Part shown: piece after piece, positions 35,274 through 43,909 of the stretch
Layout: each line of letters opens with the position of its first letter
Position numbering within the stretch: the first letter of the stretch is position 1
NCBI RefSeq assembly: GCF_000143965.1
Contig: NC_014365.1
Location: 2,135,501 to 2,199,500 of the forward strand
Length of the DNA stretch: 64,000 bases
Source of the DNA: Desulfarculus baarsii DSM 2075
Lineage (GTDB): Bacteria > Desulfobacterota > Desulfarculia > Desulfarculales > Desulfarculaceae
Reading direction: 5' to 3'
Program-made: the position numbers and the translations under genes
The notes under the pieces: model-generated
What the model was told of the DNA's origin: nothing
Seen by the model: the letters and a program-made list of their open reading frames with translations, nothing else
The model's database searches: none

Positions 35274-36203
35274 TCATTTTAAGGCCCCGAGGGCCGCTCG
35301 CAACCCGTCGGGATCTTGCACGTTGTGGACCGTCACGGAACCTTGCGGGGCGGTCTTGTTGATCAATCCGGCCAAGACGTTCTTGGGCCCGGCCTCGATG
35401 AAAACCGTCACCCCCATGGCCAGCATGGCCTCGACCGTCTGCACCCAACGCACCGGCGCGGTGAGTTGGGCCGTCAAATGGCCCCTGAGCTCCTCGGCCG
35501 CGGCGGCGGGCGCGCCGCTGGCGTTGGGGATCACCGGGCAGGCGGGCTCGGCAAAGGCCGTATCGGCGATGGCCCGGGCCATGTCCTGGGCCGCCTGGGC
35601 CATCAATGGGCTGTGCCAAGCGCCCGAGACCTTCAGGGGCAGGGCCTTCCAACCCATTTCCTTGGCCTTGGCCGAGGCGACGGCCACGGCGTCCTTGGCC
35701 CCGGTGATCACCGTCTGCTGGGGGGTGTTGTAGTTGGCCGGCTGGACCATGCCATCCACCGCCGCGCACAGCTCGGCGGCCTGCTGAGGCGTGGCGCCCA
35801 TGATCGCGGCCATGGCCCCGGGATTGGCCTGGGCGTCGCGGTCCATCAGGCGGCCGCGCAGGCTCACCAGCTCCAGACAGCGCCCGGCCGAGATCACCCC
35901 CGCCGCGGCCAGGGCCGCGTATTCGCCCAGGCTGTGGCCGGCCACCACGTCGGGCCGCGCGCCGGCCTCGACCAAAGCGGCCCAGCAGGCCAGGTTGACC
36001 GCCGTCACCGCCGGTTGCAGGTTGACCGTGCGGGTCAGCTCATCCATGGGCCCCTCGAAGCACAGCTTGGCCAAGGGCAGGCCGCTGGCCGCCTCGGCCT
36101 GGGCGAAAATATCCCTGGCCACGGCCGATGAATCAAAAAACGCCTGGCCCATGCCCACGAACTGGGAGCCCTGGCCAGGGAACACCACTGCTAGTTTCGC
36201 CAT
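35274..36203 (-). CDS. fabD: Malonyl-CoA:ACP transacylase
   Basis: The 309-residue protein has the acyltransferase signatures: VVFPGQGSQFVGMGQAF, the nucleophile elbow GHSLGEYAALAAAG, the catalytic His in SGAWHSPLM, and FIEAGPKNVLAGLI. It loads malonate onto acyl carrier protein for fatty-acid synthesis. The ATG at 36203 follows GGAGG. Unusually, no acpP, fabF, fabG or fabH is beside it; instead its stop overlaps or abuts the 2-oxoacid oxidoreductase delta gene. Confidence 0.95.
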   Translation of the reverse strand: MAKLAVVFPGQGSQFVGMGQAFFDSSAVARDIFAQAEAASGLPLAKLCFEGPMDELTRTVNLQPAVTAVNLACWAALVEAGARPDVVAGHSLGEYAALAAAGVISAGRCLELVSLRGRLMDRDAQANPGAMAAIMGATPQQAAELCAAVDGMVQPANYNTPQQTVITGAKDAVAVASAKAKEMGWKALPLKVSGAWHSPLMAQAAQDMARAIADTAFAEPACPVIPNASGAPAAAAEELRGHLTAQLTAPVRWVQTVEAMLAMGVTVFIEAGPKNVLAGLINKTAPQGSVTVHNVQDPDGLRAALGALK

Positions 36204-36257
36204 GGATCCTCCAGAAATGCGCGCCGCGCCCCATGCCTGGAACAGATGCGGGCCGCC

Positions 36258-36283
36258 CACAAAAAACGACCCGCCAGGGCGGG
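36258..36283 (-). terminator. Small GC hairpin with a T-tract ahead of fabD
   Basis: On the minus strand CCCGC-CCTG-GCGGG is followed by TCG and six Ts. It lies between the DtxR gene and fabD, and also immediately after the predicted fabD promoter, so it may end DtxR transcription or attenuate fabD. Confidence 0.45.
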
Positions 36284-36290
36284 AAAATAA

Positions 36291-36319
36291 AATCTACCCA
36301 ATGGCTCTGGACCTGTCAA
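36291..36319 (-). promoter_or_regulatory. Predicted sigma-70 promoter of the fabD-vor operon
   Basis: On the minus strand, TTGACA (36319-36314) and TAGATT (36296-36291) have a 17-base spacer, about 90 bases before the fabD start. Confidence 0.5.
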
Positions 36320-36398
36320 CCAGATGCTATCACGAGAGATGGCGGCGGCGAGGTTTGCTCGCCACAACGGTCGTCATTGCTGGGGATGGGCCCGGAGG

Positions 36399-36938
36399 CT
36401 AACTACAGCCTCCGTCGTCGGTCAGCTCGTCGGTGCATTTTTCCAGGCAGGCCCGGCAGTCGTCGACCTGGGCCGGGCTGACCGCGATCTCCGAGCGCCC
36501 GCAAAAGCGGCGGAAATTCTTCAGCCAGTCCTCGCCAGAGCGCGGGCAGGTGCGCAAAAAGCCCAGAAACTGCACCAGGCGGTCCATGGCCTCGTCGTCC
36601 ATGGCGTGTTCGACGCGACAGGCGTTTTCCTCGGCGGAGTTGGAGGACAGCATGAGGATGTGCTGGAAAAAGTCCTTGAGCACCGCGTGGCGCTCGACGA
36701 TCTTGCCCGCGACATCCTCGCCGGCGTTGGTCAGGGTGGTGTAGCTGTAGGGCTCGTAGTTGATCAGGCCCTTTTCGGCCAAGGCCTTGAGCGCACCGGT
36801 CACCGAGGCGCGCGAAACGCCCATGCGGTCGGCGATGTCCTTGGCGCGGGCCACCTTCTTGTCGGCCTGCAGGTGATAGATGGCCTCGAGGTAGTCTTCC
36901 AAGTTGGACGAAAGATTGTTTTGTTCCTGTTGAACCAT
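36399..36938 (-). CDS. DtxR-family metal-dependent transcriptional regulator
   Basis: The 179-residue protein has an N-terminal winged helix (NLEDYLEAIYHLQADKKVAR, KDIADRMGVSRASVTGALKA) and a dimerisation domain (ERHAVLKDFFQHIL, ENACRVEHAMDDEAMDRL). The Cys of ACRVEH aligns with the iron-site Cys of DtxR rather than the Glu typical of MntR, hinting at Fe(II). No SH3-like third domain exists; instead a Cys-rich tail (CRACLEKC, then GGCS) follows. A hairpin spans its stop codon. Metal and targets are otherwise unknown. Confidence 0.9.
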   Translation of the reverse strand: MVQQEQNNLSSNLEDYLEAIYHLQADKKVARAKDIADRMGVSRASVTGALKALAEKGLINYEPYSYTTLTNAGEDVAGKIVERHAVLKDFFQHILMLSSNSAEENACRVEHAMDDEAMDRLVQFLGFLRTCPRSGEDWLKNFRRFCGRSEIAVSPAQVDDCRACLEKCTDELTDDGGCS

Positions 36939-36971
36939 GTTTATTCCCGCGTTGGTTTGCTTTTAGCATCT

Positions 36972-37006
36972 GTTACATTTATAACGATTTTTCAGGCCCG
37001 GGGCAA
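36972..37006 (-). promoter_or_regulatory. DtxR-gene promoter with an overlapping inverted repeat
   Basis: On the minus strand TTGCCC (37006-37001) and TATAAA (36983-36978) have a 17-base spacer. GTTA-N6-TAAC (36972-36985) covers the -10 box, a position suited to repressor binding and consistent with autoregulation. Confidence 0.45.
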
Positions 37007-37150
37007 CGCCAATTCCTGAACAGGGGCCGGCGGCGGCGCGGCGGCCAAGGCCCCGGCCCGCAAAACCGCGCCATCATGCGCCTTGACAGGTGGTCCATTT
37101 TTGCACTATTGGAGTCTAGCTTGACACGATTTGCCGCAGAAAGGATTGGC

Positions 37151-38215
37151 ATGGGCCTGTTTCGCCGCAAAACGCCGCTGGACGCCGCCGACAACGCCCA
37201 GTTCATCGATCTGGCCTATCACATCATCCTGGGCCGCGCGCCCGACGCCGAAGGCCGCAAGCATCACTTGGCCAGGCTGGATTCCGGCCAGGTCAGCCGC
37301 GATGGCGTTATCTACACCTTCGCCACATCGGATGAGTTCAAGCATCGCGTCAGGATTCTATACGATCCAACCGATATTCTTTTTGATTTTGTCGAACTTG
37401 ACGACGGCTCGGCCTTTGAAAAGCACGTCCAATCACAGCCTTTCGAGGGCGCGCAGCTCTGCGAACTGGTCAACCCGCGGCGCTGGCTGGAGGATGGATG
37501 GCGGGCCTATCAGCGGGAGATGACCATCATTCCCATGAGCCTTTCCGACATGCACCGCAAGGGTTGGGAGTGGACCCAGACCATCTATGGCCTGGATTTG
37601 CTGGGCGCGCTGGGGCCCGAACGGCGCTGCCTGGGCGTGGGCGCCGGTCACGAGCCGGTGGCCTATTGGCTGGCCAACAAAACCGGCGAGGTCATCGCCA
37701 CCGACCTATATGAAGGATCCTGGGCCGTCGACGGCAGCCGCGAGGGCGACCCCACCGTGCTCGACGACCCCAAAAAATACGCGCCCTTCCCCTACCGCGA
37801 GGATCGGCTGCGCTTCATGCGCATGGACGGAACCAAGCTGGACTTCCCGGACGAGTCCTTCGACGTGGTGTTTTCCATCTCCAGCATCGAGCATTTCGGC
37901 GGCCACGAGGCCTCGGCCCGCTCCATGGCCGAAATCGGCCGGGTGTTGAAGCCCGGCGGCGTGGCGGCCATCGCCACCGAGTGCATTGTCAACGATTCCA
38001 ACCATCAGGAATTCTTCCGCATCGAGGAGCTGGAGCGCTACATCGTGGCCCCTTCGGGCCTCAAGCTGATCCAAAAACCGACCTTCCGCCTGCCGCGCAA
38101 GGCCATCGAGCGACCCACGATCATGCCGGACGAACAAACGCACACGCCGCACATGGCGCTCAAGGCGGGCAACGTGGTCTACACTTCCGTCTTGTTCTTT
38201 TTTCAAAAATATTGA
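37151..38215 (+). CDS. DUF4214-like domain plus SAM-dependent methyltransferase
   Basis: The 354-residue protein has an N-terminal about 70-residue DUF4214-like segment (FIDLAYHIILGRAPDAEGRK, then GVIYTFATSDEFKHRV), a family often fused to glycosyltransferases and surface-polysaccharide enzymes. After a linker, a Rossmann methyltransferase follows with CLGVGAGHEPVAYWLANKTG, EVIATDLY, and SFDVVFSISSIEHFGG plus LKPGGVAAIATEC. A role in modifying a cell-surface glycan is an inference from the domain pairing and from the lpt genes downstream. The ATG at 37151 follows AGAAAGG. The codon use is like its neighbours. Confidence 0.8.
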   Translation: MGLFRRKTPLDAADNAQFIDLAYHIILGRAPDAEGRKHHLARLDSGQVSRDGVIYTFATSDEFKHRVRILYDPTDILFDFVELDDGSAFEKHVQSQPFEGAQLCELVNPRRWLEDGWRAYQREMTIIPMSLSDMHRKGWEWTQTIYGLDLLGALGPERRCLGVGAGHEPVAYWLANKTGEVIATDLYEGSWAVDGSREGDPTVLDDPKKYAPFPYREDRLRFMRMDGTKLDFPDESFDVVFSISSIEHFGGHEASARSMAEIGRVLKPGGVAAIATECIVNDSNHQEFFRIEELERYIVAPSGLKLIQKPTFRLPRKAIERPTIMPDEQTHTPHMALKAGNVVYTSVLFFFQKY

Positions 38216-38335
38216 GCCCGGCCGGCCGTGACGGCTTGGCCCGCGGCGCCGCCCCGGCGCTGGCCATCGTGGCGGACCAACCGCGCATGCAAGAATTTTG
38301 CCTTTACCGCGATGAGAGGGCTGGCTATACTTTGG

Positions 38336-38341
38336 AAGGCT
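38336..38341 (+). promoter_or_regulatory. Candidate -10 box of the lpt operon
   Basis: TATACT lies 74 bases before the TTG start proposed for lptC. No good -35 is visible. A transcript from here could not include the ATG at 38287. Confidence 0.3.
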
Positions 38342-38409
38342 TGGCCACGGCCCATAAACGCCAGCAATCGAGCGCCGGAAAACGCCTCGATCGGAGACGG
38401 ACGACAATT

Positions 38410-39006
38410 TTGAGACGTTCTCAATTGATCATCATCGCCACCTTGTCGGCGATAATCCTGGGCGTGGCCGTGGCCGTTTTCGTGCACGAGCCGGCCCGCT
38501 TGCCGGTGTTCGACGATGAAGGCGGTTCGCCGCTTCTGGCCGCCGACGGCCAGCCGCGCATGCGCGGAGTGACCTACACCCACGTGGAAAACGGCGTGCG
38601 CAAATGGTCCCTGACCGCCTCGGGCGCCAAGCAGAACCCCGAAGCGGAAAGCTTCACCCTGGCCGACGTGCGTTTGGAGTTCTTTCCCAAGGGCGGCGGC
38701 AAGGTGACCATTCGCGGCAACACCGGCCGCTACGAGCGCGGCAAGCGGACGATCATGCTCGAGGGCGACGTGGTGGCCACCACCCACGACGGCATCCGCC
38801 TGGTCACCGACAACCTGGCCTACAACGACGTGGACCAGACCGTCGACACCGACGCGCCGGTGCACATCAGCGGAGTTGATTTCGACCTCAAGGCCAAGGG
38901 CATGCGCGTGTTCGTGCCCCAAGACAAAGTCGTGTTCAAAAAAGACGTCGTGTCCAACTTCATCCCGTCGGGCGAGGGACCGCCGCCCGGAGTGACGATG
39001 GATTGA
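38410..39006 (+). CDS. lptC: LPS export protein LptC
   Basis: A protein of about 198 residues with one N-terminal membrane span (RRSQLIIIATLSAIILGVAV), and a periplasmic beta-jellyroll (RMRGVTYTHVENGVRKWSLT, RLEFFPKGGGKVTIRGNTG, EGDVVATTHDGIRLVTDNL). LptC passes lipopolysaccharide from the inner-membrane LptBFG complex to LptA. The TTG at 38410 gives the usual family length; an in-frame ATG at 38287 would add 41 residues with no membrane logic. It is the first gene of lptC-lptA-lptB. Confidence 0.87.
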   Translation: MRRSQLIIIATLSAIILGVAVAVFVHEPARLPVFDDEGGSPLLAADGQPRMRGVTYTHVENGVRKWSLTASGAKQNPEAESFTLADVRLEFFPKGGGKVTIRGNTGRYERGKRTIMLEGDVVATTHDGIRLVTDNLAYNDVDQTVDTDAPVHISGVDFDLKAKGMRVFVPQDKVVFKKDVVSNFIPSGEGPPPGVTMD

Positions 39007-39040
39007 CAAAACATTTCGCCTGCCTGGGAGGATTGTTCTC

Positions 39041-39592
39041 ATGAAGCGCCTGACTATCGCCGCCACCCTTTTCGTTTTTTGCCTTTTCGCGGCCGGCGCG
39101 GCCCTGGCGGCCGAACTGGTGGCCAGCGACAAGCCGATCAACGTCGACGCCGACAGCCTGGAAGTGGACAACAAAAACAACGTGGCCCACTTCATAGGCA
39201 AAGTCACCGCCAAGCAAGGTGACGTGAACATCGTCTGCGACCAACTCGATGTCTATTACGACAACACCGACAAGCCCCGGCAAGAGGCCCCGGCCCAGGC
39301 CAGCGGCGAATCGGCTCTGGGCCTGGGCGGCGGCGACGGCCGGGTGACCAAGGTGGTGGCCCTGGGCCACGTGCGCGTGACCCAGAAAGACCGCGTGGCC
39401 GTGGGTCGCAAGGGCACCTATTGGGCCGGCGCGCGCAAGCTGCTGATGGAAGGCAACGCCACCGTCTGGCAGGGCAAAAATCAAGTCGCCGGCGAAAAGA
39501 TCACCGTGTTTTTGGATCAGGACCGAGCCCTGGTGCATGGCCAACCCGGCAAGCGCGTCTCGGTGACCATCGTGCCAGACAAAAAGAAATAG
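39041..39592 (+). CDS. lptA: LPS transport periplasmic protein LptA
   Basis: The 183-residue protein has a signal peptide (cleavage near AALAAE) and an OstA-like beta-jellyroll: NVDADSLEVDNKNNVAHFIG, GDVNIVCDQLDVYYDNTD, RVTKVVALGHVRVTQKDRVA. LptA polymerises into the periplasmic bridge that carries LPS to the outer membrane. Start follows GGGAGG. Confidence 0.94.
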   Translation: MKRLTIAATLFVFCLFAAGAALAAELVASDKPINVDADSLEVDNKNNVAHFIGKVTAKQGDVNIVCDQLDVYYDNTDKPRQEAPAQASGESALGLGGGDGRVTKVVALGHVRVTQKDRVAVGRKGTYWAGARKLLMEGNATVWQGKNQVAGEKITVFLDQDRALVHGQPGKRVSVTIVPDKKK

Positions 39593-39607
39593 GACGGCGA
39601 ACGGCAA

Positions 39608-40330
39608 GTGGCCAGACTGAGCATGCATAAACTGGTCAAGGTGTACGGCCGCAGGCGGGTCGTCGACGACGTCTCGCTGGAGGTCAACGACCAGGAGATA
39701 GTCGGCCTTTTGGGCCCCAACGGCGCTGGCAAGACCACGTCTTTTTACATGACCGTGGGCATGATCCACCCCACCGAGGGCGATATCAGCCTCAATGACG
39801 AAACCATCACCCAGTTGCCCATGTATCAGCGGGCCCGCAAGGGCATCAGCTATTTGCCACAGGAGTCGAGTATCTTCCAGAAACTCAGTGTCGAGGACAA
39901 CATCAAGGCCATCCTGCAAACGCTGCCGCTGGACGAGCGGGCCCAGGAAGAACGCCTGGAGCGCCTGCTCGACGACCTGGGCGTGGGCCATCTGCGCAAA
40001 AACAAGGCCTATTCGCTTTCGGGCGGCGAGCGGCGGCGGGTGGAGATCAGCCGACTGTTGGTCACCGACCCCAAGTTCATCCTGCTCGACGAACCATTCG
40101 CCGGCATTGACCCCATCGCCGTCGGCGACCTGCAAGAGATCATCCGCCACCTGCGCGACCGGGGCATCGGCGTGCTGATCAGCGATCACAACGTACGCGA
40201 GACGCTGTGCGTCTGCGACCGGGCCTACATTTTGGCCCAGGGCAAGGTCATCGAGCAGGGCGACCCCGAGCACATCGCCCAGAGCGAGGTGGCCAGGCGA
40301 ATATATCTCGGCGAAGAATTCAGTCTGTAG
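39608..40330 (+). CDS. lptB: LPS export ABC transporter ATP-binding protein LptB
   Basis: The 240-residue ATPase has Walker [17 protein letters not shown], the Q-loop, signature [15 protein letters not shown], Walker [17 protein letters not shown] and the H-loop [10 protein letters not shown]. It drives LPS extraction with LptF/LptG, which are not in this window. It starts with GTG. The rpoN gene follows at seven bases. Confidence 0.96.
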   Translation: MARLSMHKLVKVYGRRRVVDDVSLEVNDQEIVGLLGPNGAGKTTSFYMTVGMIHPTEGDISLNDETITQLPMYQRARKGISYLPQESSIFQKLSVEDNIKAILQTLPLDERAQEERLERLLDDLGVGHLRKNKAYSLSGGERRRVEISRLLVTDPKFILLDEPFAGIDPIAVGDLQEIIRHLRDRGIGVLISDHNVRETLCVCDRAYILAQGKVIEQGDPEHIAQSEVARRIYLGEEFSL

Positions 40331-40336
40331 GTTCGC

Positions 40337-41848
40337 ATGGGCCTGGAGATCAAACAAGCGCTCAAGATGACCCAGCAGTTGGTGATGACGCCCCAACTGC
40401 AACAGGCCATCAAATTGTTGCAGCTCTCCAGGCTGGAGCTGGCCGATACGATCAACCAGGAGTTGCTGGAAAACCCCATGCTGGAGATGGTCGAGGAGAC
40501 CGACCAGCAGCAGCGTCAGGAAGACGCCGACTCCGGCGGAGAGCCGGCCGACGCCACCGGGCCCGATGGCCCGCTGACCCAGGATCTGGGCGTCCAGGCC
40601 GAGGGTTCGGGCGAGGTTGACGTCCGCGAACAGGTCAGCGACGAGTTCGACTGGGAAAACTATCTGGGTGAATATTCCTCGGCCACCCGCGCCGAGGAGA
40701 GCGCCATCCACGAGGACAAGGACGCCCCGCCCTACGAGAGCCTGATCACCCGTTCGGCCTCGCTACAAGAACATCTGCTGTGGCAACTCAAGATGTCGCG
40801 GCTCGACGACGAACAAATGCGCGTAGGCGAGCTGATCATCGGCAACCTGGACGGCGACGGCTACTTGCAGTCCTCGTTGGAAGACATCGCCCAGCAACGC
40901 GGCGTTTCGCCGGCCCAGGCCGAGGTCGTGCTCAAGGTCATCCAGCAACTAGACCCCCTTGGCGTGGCCGCCCGCGACCTGCGTGAATGCCTGCTGATCC
41001 AGGCCCTGGAGCTATATCCGCAGCACGACGTGGCCCTCGACATCCTCGAAGGGCACATGGACCTGCTGGAAAAACGGCAATACCAGCAGATCGCCAAAAA
41101 GCTGGGCGTCGGTCTCGATGAAGTGGCCGAGGCCCTGGATATCATCCGCCTGCTGGACCCCAAGCCCGGCCGCTCGGTCAGCGAGGAAGAGCCGCAATAC
41201 ATCACGCCCGACATCTATGTCTACAAGATCGACGGCGAGTTCGTCATCGTGCTCAACGAAGACGGCCTGCCCAAACTGCGGGTCAACAATTTCTATCGCG
41301 ACTCGTTGGCCAAGGGCGGCGACCCCAAGGCCAAGGAATACGTCCAGGACAAGCTGCGCAGCGCCATGTGGCTGATCCGCTCGATCCATCAGCGCCAGCG
41401 CACGATCTACAAGGTCACCGAGGCCATCGTCAAGTTTCAGCGCGAGTTTTTCGAGCGCGGCGTGGCCCAGCTCAAGCCGCTGGTGCTACGCGACGTGGCC
41501 GAGGAAGTGGGCATGCACGAATCGACCATCAGCCGGGTGACCACCAACAAGTACGTCCACACGCCCCAGGGCGTGTTCGAGCTGAAATATTTCTTCAACA
41601 GCGGCATCAACCGCGTGGATGGCGGCTCGCTGGCCTCCGAGGCGGTCAAGGATCGCATCCGCCATCTGATCGCCGAGGAAGACCGTTCGCGCCCCCTGTC
41701 CGACCAGACCATCGCCGAAATGCTCAAGAAAGAGGACATAGACATCGCCCGACGCACGGTGGCAAAATACAGAGAGATGCTGGGCATCTTGCCGTCCAGC
41801 CGGCGTAGGGAACCCCTGGGAGGGCTGCCAAAAGCGAACGGGCGCTAA
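40337..41848 (+). CDS. rpoN: RNA polymerase sigma-54 factor
   Basis: The 503-residue protein has region I (LEIKQALKMTQQLVMTPQLQ, then IKLLQLSRLEL), an acidic region II, a core-binding region III and the RpoN box in RRTVAKYREMLGILPSSRR. Sigma-54 recognises -24/-12 promoters and needs enhancer-binding ATPases. Placement after lptB and before hpf-ptsN-rapZ is the classical proteobacterial order. Confidence 0.97.
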   Translation: MGLEIKQALKMTQQLVMTPQLQQAIKLLQLSRLELADTINQELLENPMLEMVEETDQQQRQEDADSGGEPADATGPDGPLTQDLGVQAEGSGEVDVREQVSDEFDWENYLGEYSSATRAEESAIHEDKDAPPYESLITRSASLQEHLLWQLKMSRLDDEQMRVGELIIGNLDGDGYLQSSLEDIAQQRGVSPAQAEVVLKVIQQLDPLGVAARDLRECLLIQALELYPQHDVALDILEGHMDLLEKRQYQQIAKKLGVGLDEVAEALDIIRLLDPKPGRSVSEEEPQYITPDIYVYKIDGEFVIVLNEDGLPKLRVNNFYRDSLAKGGDPKAKEYVQDKLRSAMWLIRSIHQRQRTIYKVTEAIVKFQREFFERGVAQLKPLVLRDVAEEVGMHESTISRVTTNKYVHTPQGVFELKYFFNSGINRVDGGSLASEAVKDRIRHLIAEEDRSRPLSDQTIAEMLKKEDIDIARRTVAKYREMLGILPSSRRREPLGGLPKANGR

Positions 41849-41934
41849 AAAGGCCGTTGACAATGACGCCCCCCCGGGATATGCACTACATTTGTCCCGA
41901 TCAGCCTTGACAGAGCAGCAAGGAGGCCGTTGCC

Positions 41935-42477
41935 ATGCAGATTCAGGTTGCGTTTCGCAATGTTGAACCATCCGAGGCCATTAAGGAATACGCTCGCGAC
42001 AAGGTCGGCAAGGTCCAGAAGTACCTGGACGGGCCGATCGAGGCCAATGTCACGCTCCAGGTGCAAAAGCACCGCCACGAAGTGGACGTCAATATCTTCG
42101 CCGGCGGCCTGAAGATCCACGGCAGCGAAACCACTGGCGACCTTTATAGCGCCATCGACCTGGTCATGGACAAGCTCGAACGTCAGTTGCGCCGCTATCG
42201 CGACAAGCTGACCAACTTCGGCCGCAACGGGCGCAAGGGCCGCGAGGTGCCCTACCAGGTGGCGGTCTACCAGCCCGAAGCCCTGGTCGATAGCCCCCAG
42301 CCGGCCACGGTCATGTCCGAGAGCCTTACGGCCAAGCCCATGGATGTCGACGAGGCGGCCATGCAGTTGGATCTTTCCGAGGACGACTTCATGGTTTTCA
42401 TCAACGCCCGCACCGACACGCTCAATGTCATTTACCGGCGCTCCGATGGCAATTTTGGCTTGATCGAGCCCCAATAA
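41935..42477 (+). CDS. hpf: Ribosome hibernation-promoting factor, long form
   Basis: The 180-residue protein begins MQIQVAFRNVEPSEAIKEYA and has the S30AE/HPF fold in its first about 100 residues, followed by a linker and the C-terminal dimerisation domain (AMQLDLSEDDFMVFINARTD, then DGNFGLIEPQ). Long HPF dimerises 70S ribosomes to 100S in stationary phase. A good AAGGAGG precedes the start. TTGACA at 41857-41862 in the upstream gap may mark its own promoter. Confidence 0.95.
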   Translation: MQIQVAFRNVEPSEAIKEYARDKVGKVQKYLDGPIEANVTLQVQKHRHEVDVNIFAGGLKIHGSETTGDLYSAIDLVMDKLERQLRRYRDKLTNFGRNGRKGREVPYQVAVYQPEALVDSPQPATVMSESLTAKPMDVDEAAMQLDLSEDDFMVFINARTDTLNVIYRRSDGNFGLIEPQ

Positions 42478-42495
42478 CGAACAAGCCGCGGCATT

Positions 42496-42957
42496 ATGAA
42501 GCTAACCGACATACTCAGCAAGGATCACATCATCGCCGACCTCCGCTCGCGCACCAAGCGCGGTGTGATGGAGGAGCTTTGTCAGTCCCTGGCCAGCACC
42601 CACCCCGACCTGGAGCCCGGTCGGCTGATGGAGGTGCTCATCGAACGGGAGCGCCTTGGCTCCACGGGCATCGGTGACGGCATCGCCATTCCCCACGGCA
42701 AGACCGACAAGGTCGGCGAGCTGATGCTGGCCTTTGGCCGTTCGCTGGCGGGGGTGGATTTCGACTCCCTGGACGCCAAACCGGCCCATCTGTTCTTTTT
42801 GGTGGTGGCCCCGGAAAACTCGGCCGGCGTCCACCTCAAGGCCTTGGCGCGCATCTCGCGGCTTTTGAAAAGCACCGCCGTGCGCCGCGAGCTGTTGGAG
42901 GCCGCCGACGCCATCGAAATTTACGAGATAGTCGCCGCCCAAGACGAGGAGTTTTGA
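42496..42957 (+). CDS. ptsN: PTS EIIA-Ntr nitrogen regulatory protein
   Basis: The 153-residue protein is a fructose/mannitol-type EIIA domain with the phosphorylated His in GDGIAIPHGKTDKVGELML. PtsN is a regulatory phosphocarrier, not a sugar transporter, tuning potassium, nitrogen or stress responses. It follows hpf at 18 bases. No HPr or EI gene is in the window. Confidence 0.94.
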   Translation: MKLTDILSKDHIIADLRSRTKRGVMEELCQSLASTHPDLEPGRLMEVLIERERLGSTGIGDGIAIPHGKTDKVGELMLAFGRSLAGVDFDSLDAKPAHLFFLVVAPENSAGVHLKALARISRLLKSTAVRRELLEAADAIEIYEIVAAQDEEF

Positions 42958-43012
42958 CCGCGAGGGCGCGCCTGTCGCCCGATGGCCCACGGGCCGCGGC
43001 CGGGAGCCTGGG

Positions 43013-43909
43013 ATGACCGACGAAAAACAGCATGGCCGAGGCCGCTTCGTTGTCATCACCGGGCTTTCCGGTTCGGGCAAGTCCTCGGTGCTCAAGGCCA
43101 TGGAAGACCTGGGCTATTACGCGGTGGACAACCTGCCGCCCCAGTTGTTGCCGTCGTTTGTCAACCTGCCGCTCAAGCAGCTCGACGATTCGTTCAAGGT
43201 GGCCTTGGGCATGGACATCCGCGGCCATCTTTTCCCCGAGATTTTTCCTGGCGTTTTTAGCGAACTGCTGCAGGAAGGCTTTCCATTGGAGATGCTCTTC
43301 CTCGAGGCCAGCGATGACGTGCTGCTGCGTCGTTTTTCCGAGACGCGGCGGGCCCACCCCGTGGCCAGGGCCAACGACGGCCTGGCGGCCAGCATCCGGC
43401 GCGAACGCGCCCTGCTGGAGCCCATCCGGGCCATGGCCAATCAAGTCCTCGACACCAGCAAGTTCACCATCCACCAACTGCGCCGGGCCATCGCCGGGCT
43501 CTACAGCGACTCCGACGCCGCCGCGGGCATGCAGGTCAACATCATGTCCTTTGGCTACAAGTTCGGCCTGCCCGGCGAGGCCGACCTGGTCATGGACGTA
43601 CGTTTCCTGCCCAACCCCTATTTTGTCGACGAACTGCGGCCGCTCGGCGGCAAGGACGAGCCGGTGGCCGAGTTTGTCCTATCGCAGGAGGCGACCAAGG
43701 CCTTTTTGGGGCGATTCTTGGATCTGCTCAAGTTCCTGATCCCCCACTATCAAAACGAGGGCAAAAGCCGCCTGACCGTGGCCATCGGCTGCACTGGCGG
43801 CCGCCATCGCTCGGTGGCCCTGGCCGAATGGCTGGCCCGCCAGCTCTCGTCGGCCGAAACCACCGTCACCGTCCGTCACCGCGATTTGGACGAGGGGGCA
43901 AAGTCGTGA
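43013..43909 (+). CDS. rapZ: RNase adapter/nucleotide-binding protein RapZ
   Basis: The 298-residue protein has the Walker A motif ITGLSGSGKSSVLKAMEDLG, the Walker B-like region, and the C-terminal SFGYKFGLPGEADLVMDVRF and IGCTGGRHRSVALAEWLA blocks. RapZ-type proteins bind RNA and glucosamine-6-phosphate and steer RNase E in enterobacteria; in other groups the role is less clear. Its stop overlaps the EIIA-Man start (GTGA). Confidence 0.95.
   Translation: MTDEKQHGRGRFVVITGLSGSGKSSVLKAMEDLGYYAVDNLPPQLLPSFVNLPLKQLDDSFKVALGMDIRGHLFPEIFPGVFSELLQEGFPLEMLFLEASDDVLLRRFSETRRAHPVARANDGLAASIRRERALLEPIRAMANQVLDTSKFTIHQLRRAIAGLYSDSDAAAGMQVNIMSFGYKFGLPGEADLVMDVRFLPNPYFVDELRPLGGKDEPVAEFVLSQEATKAFLGRFLDLLKFLIPHYQNEGKSRLTVAIGCTGGRHRSVALAEWLARQLSSAETTVTVRHRDLDEGAKS

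Noticed and set aside
36392-36412. GGAGGCT/AGCCTCC hairpin across the DtxR stop as an intrinsic terminator
   Set aside because: No T-tract follows on the minus strand.
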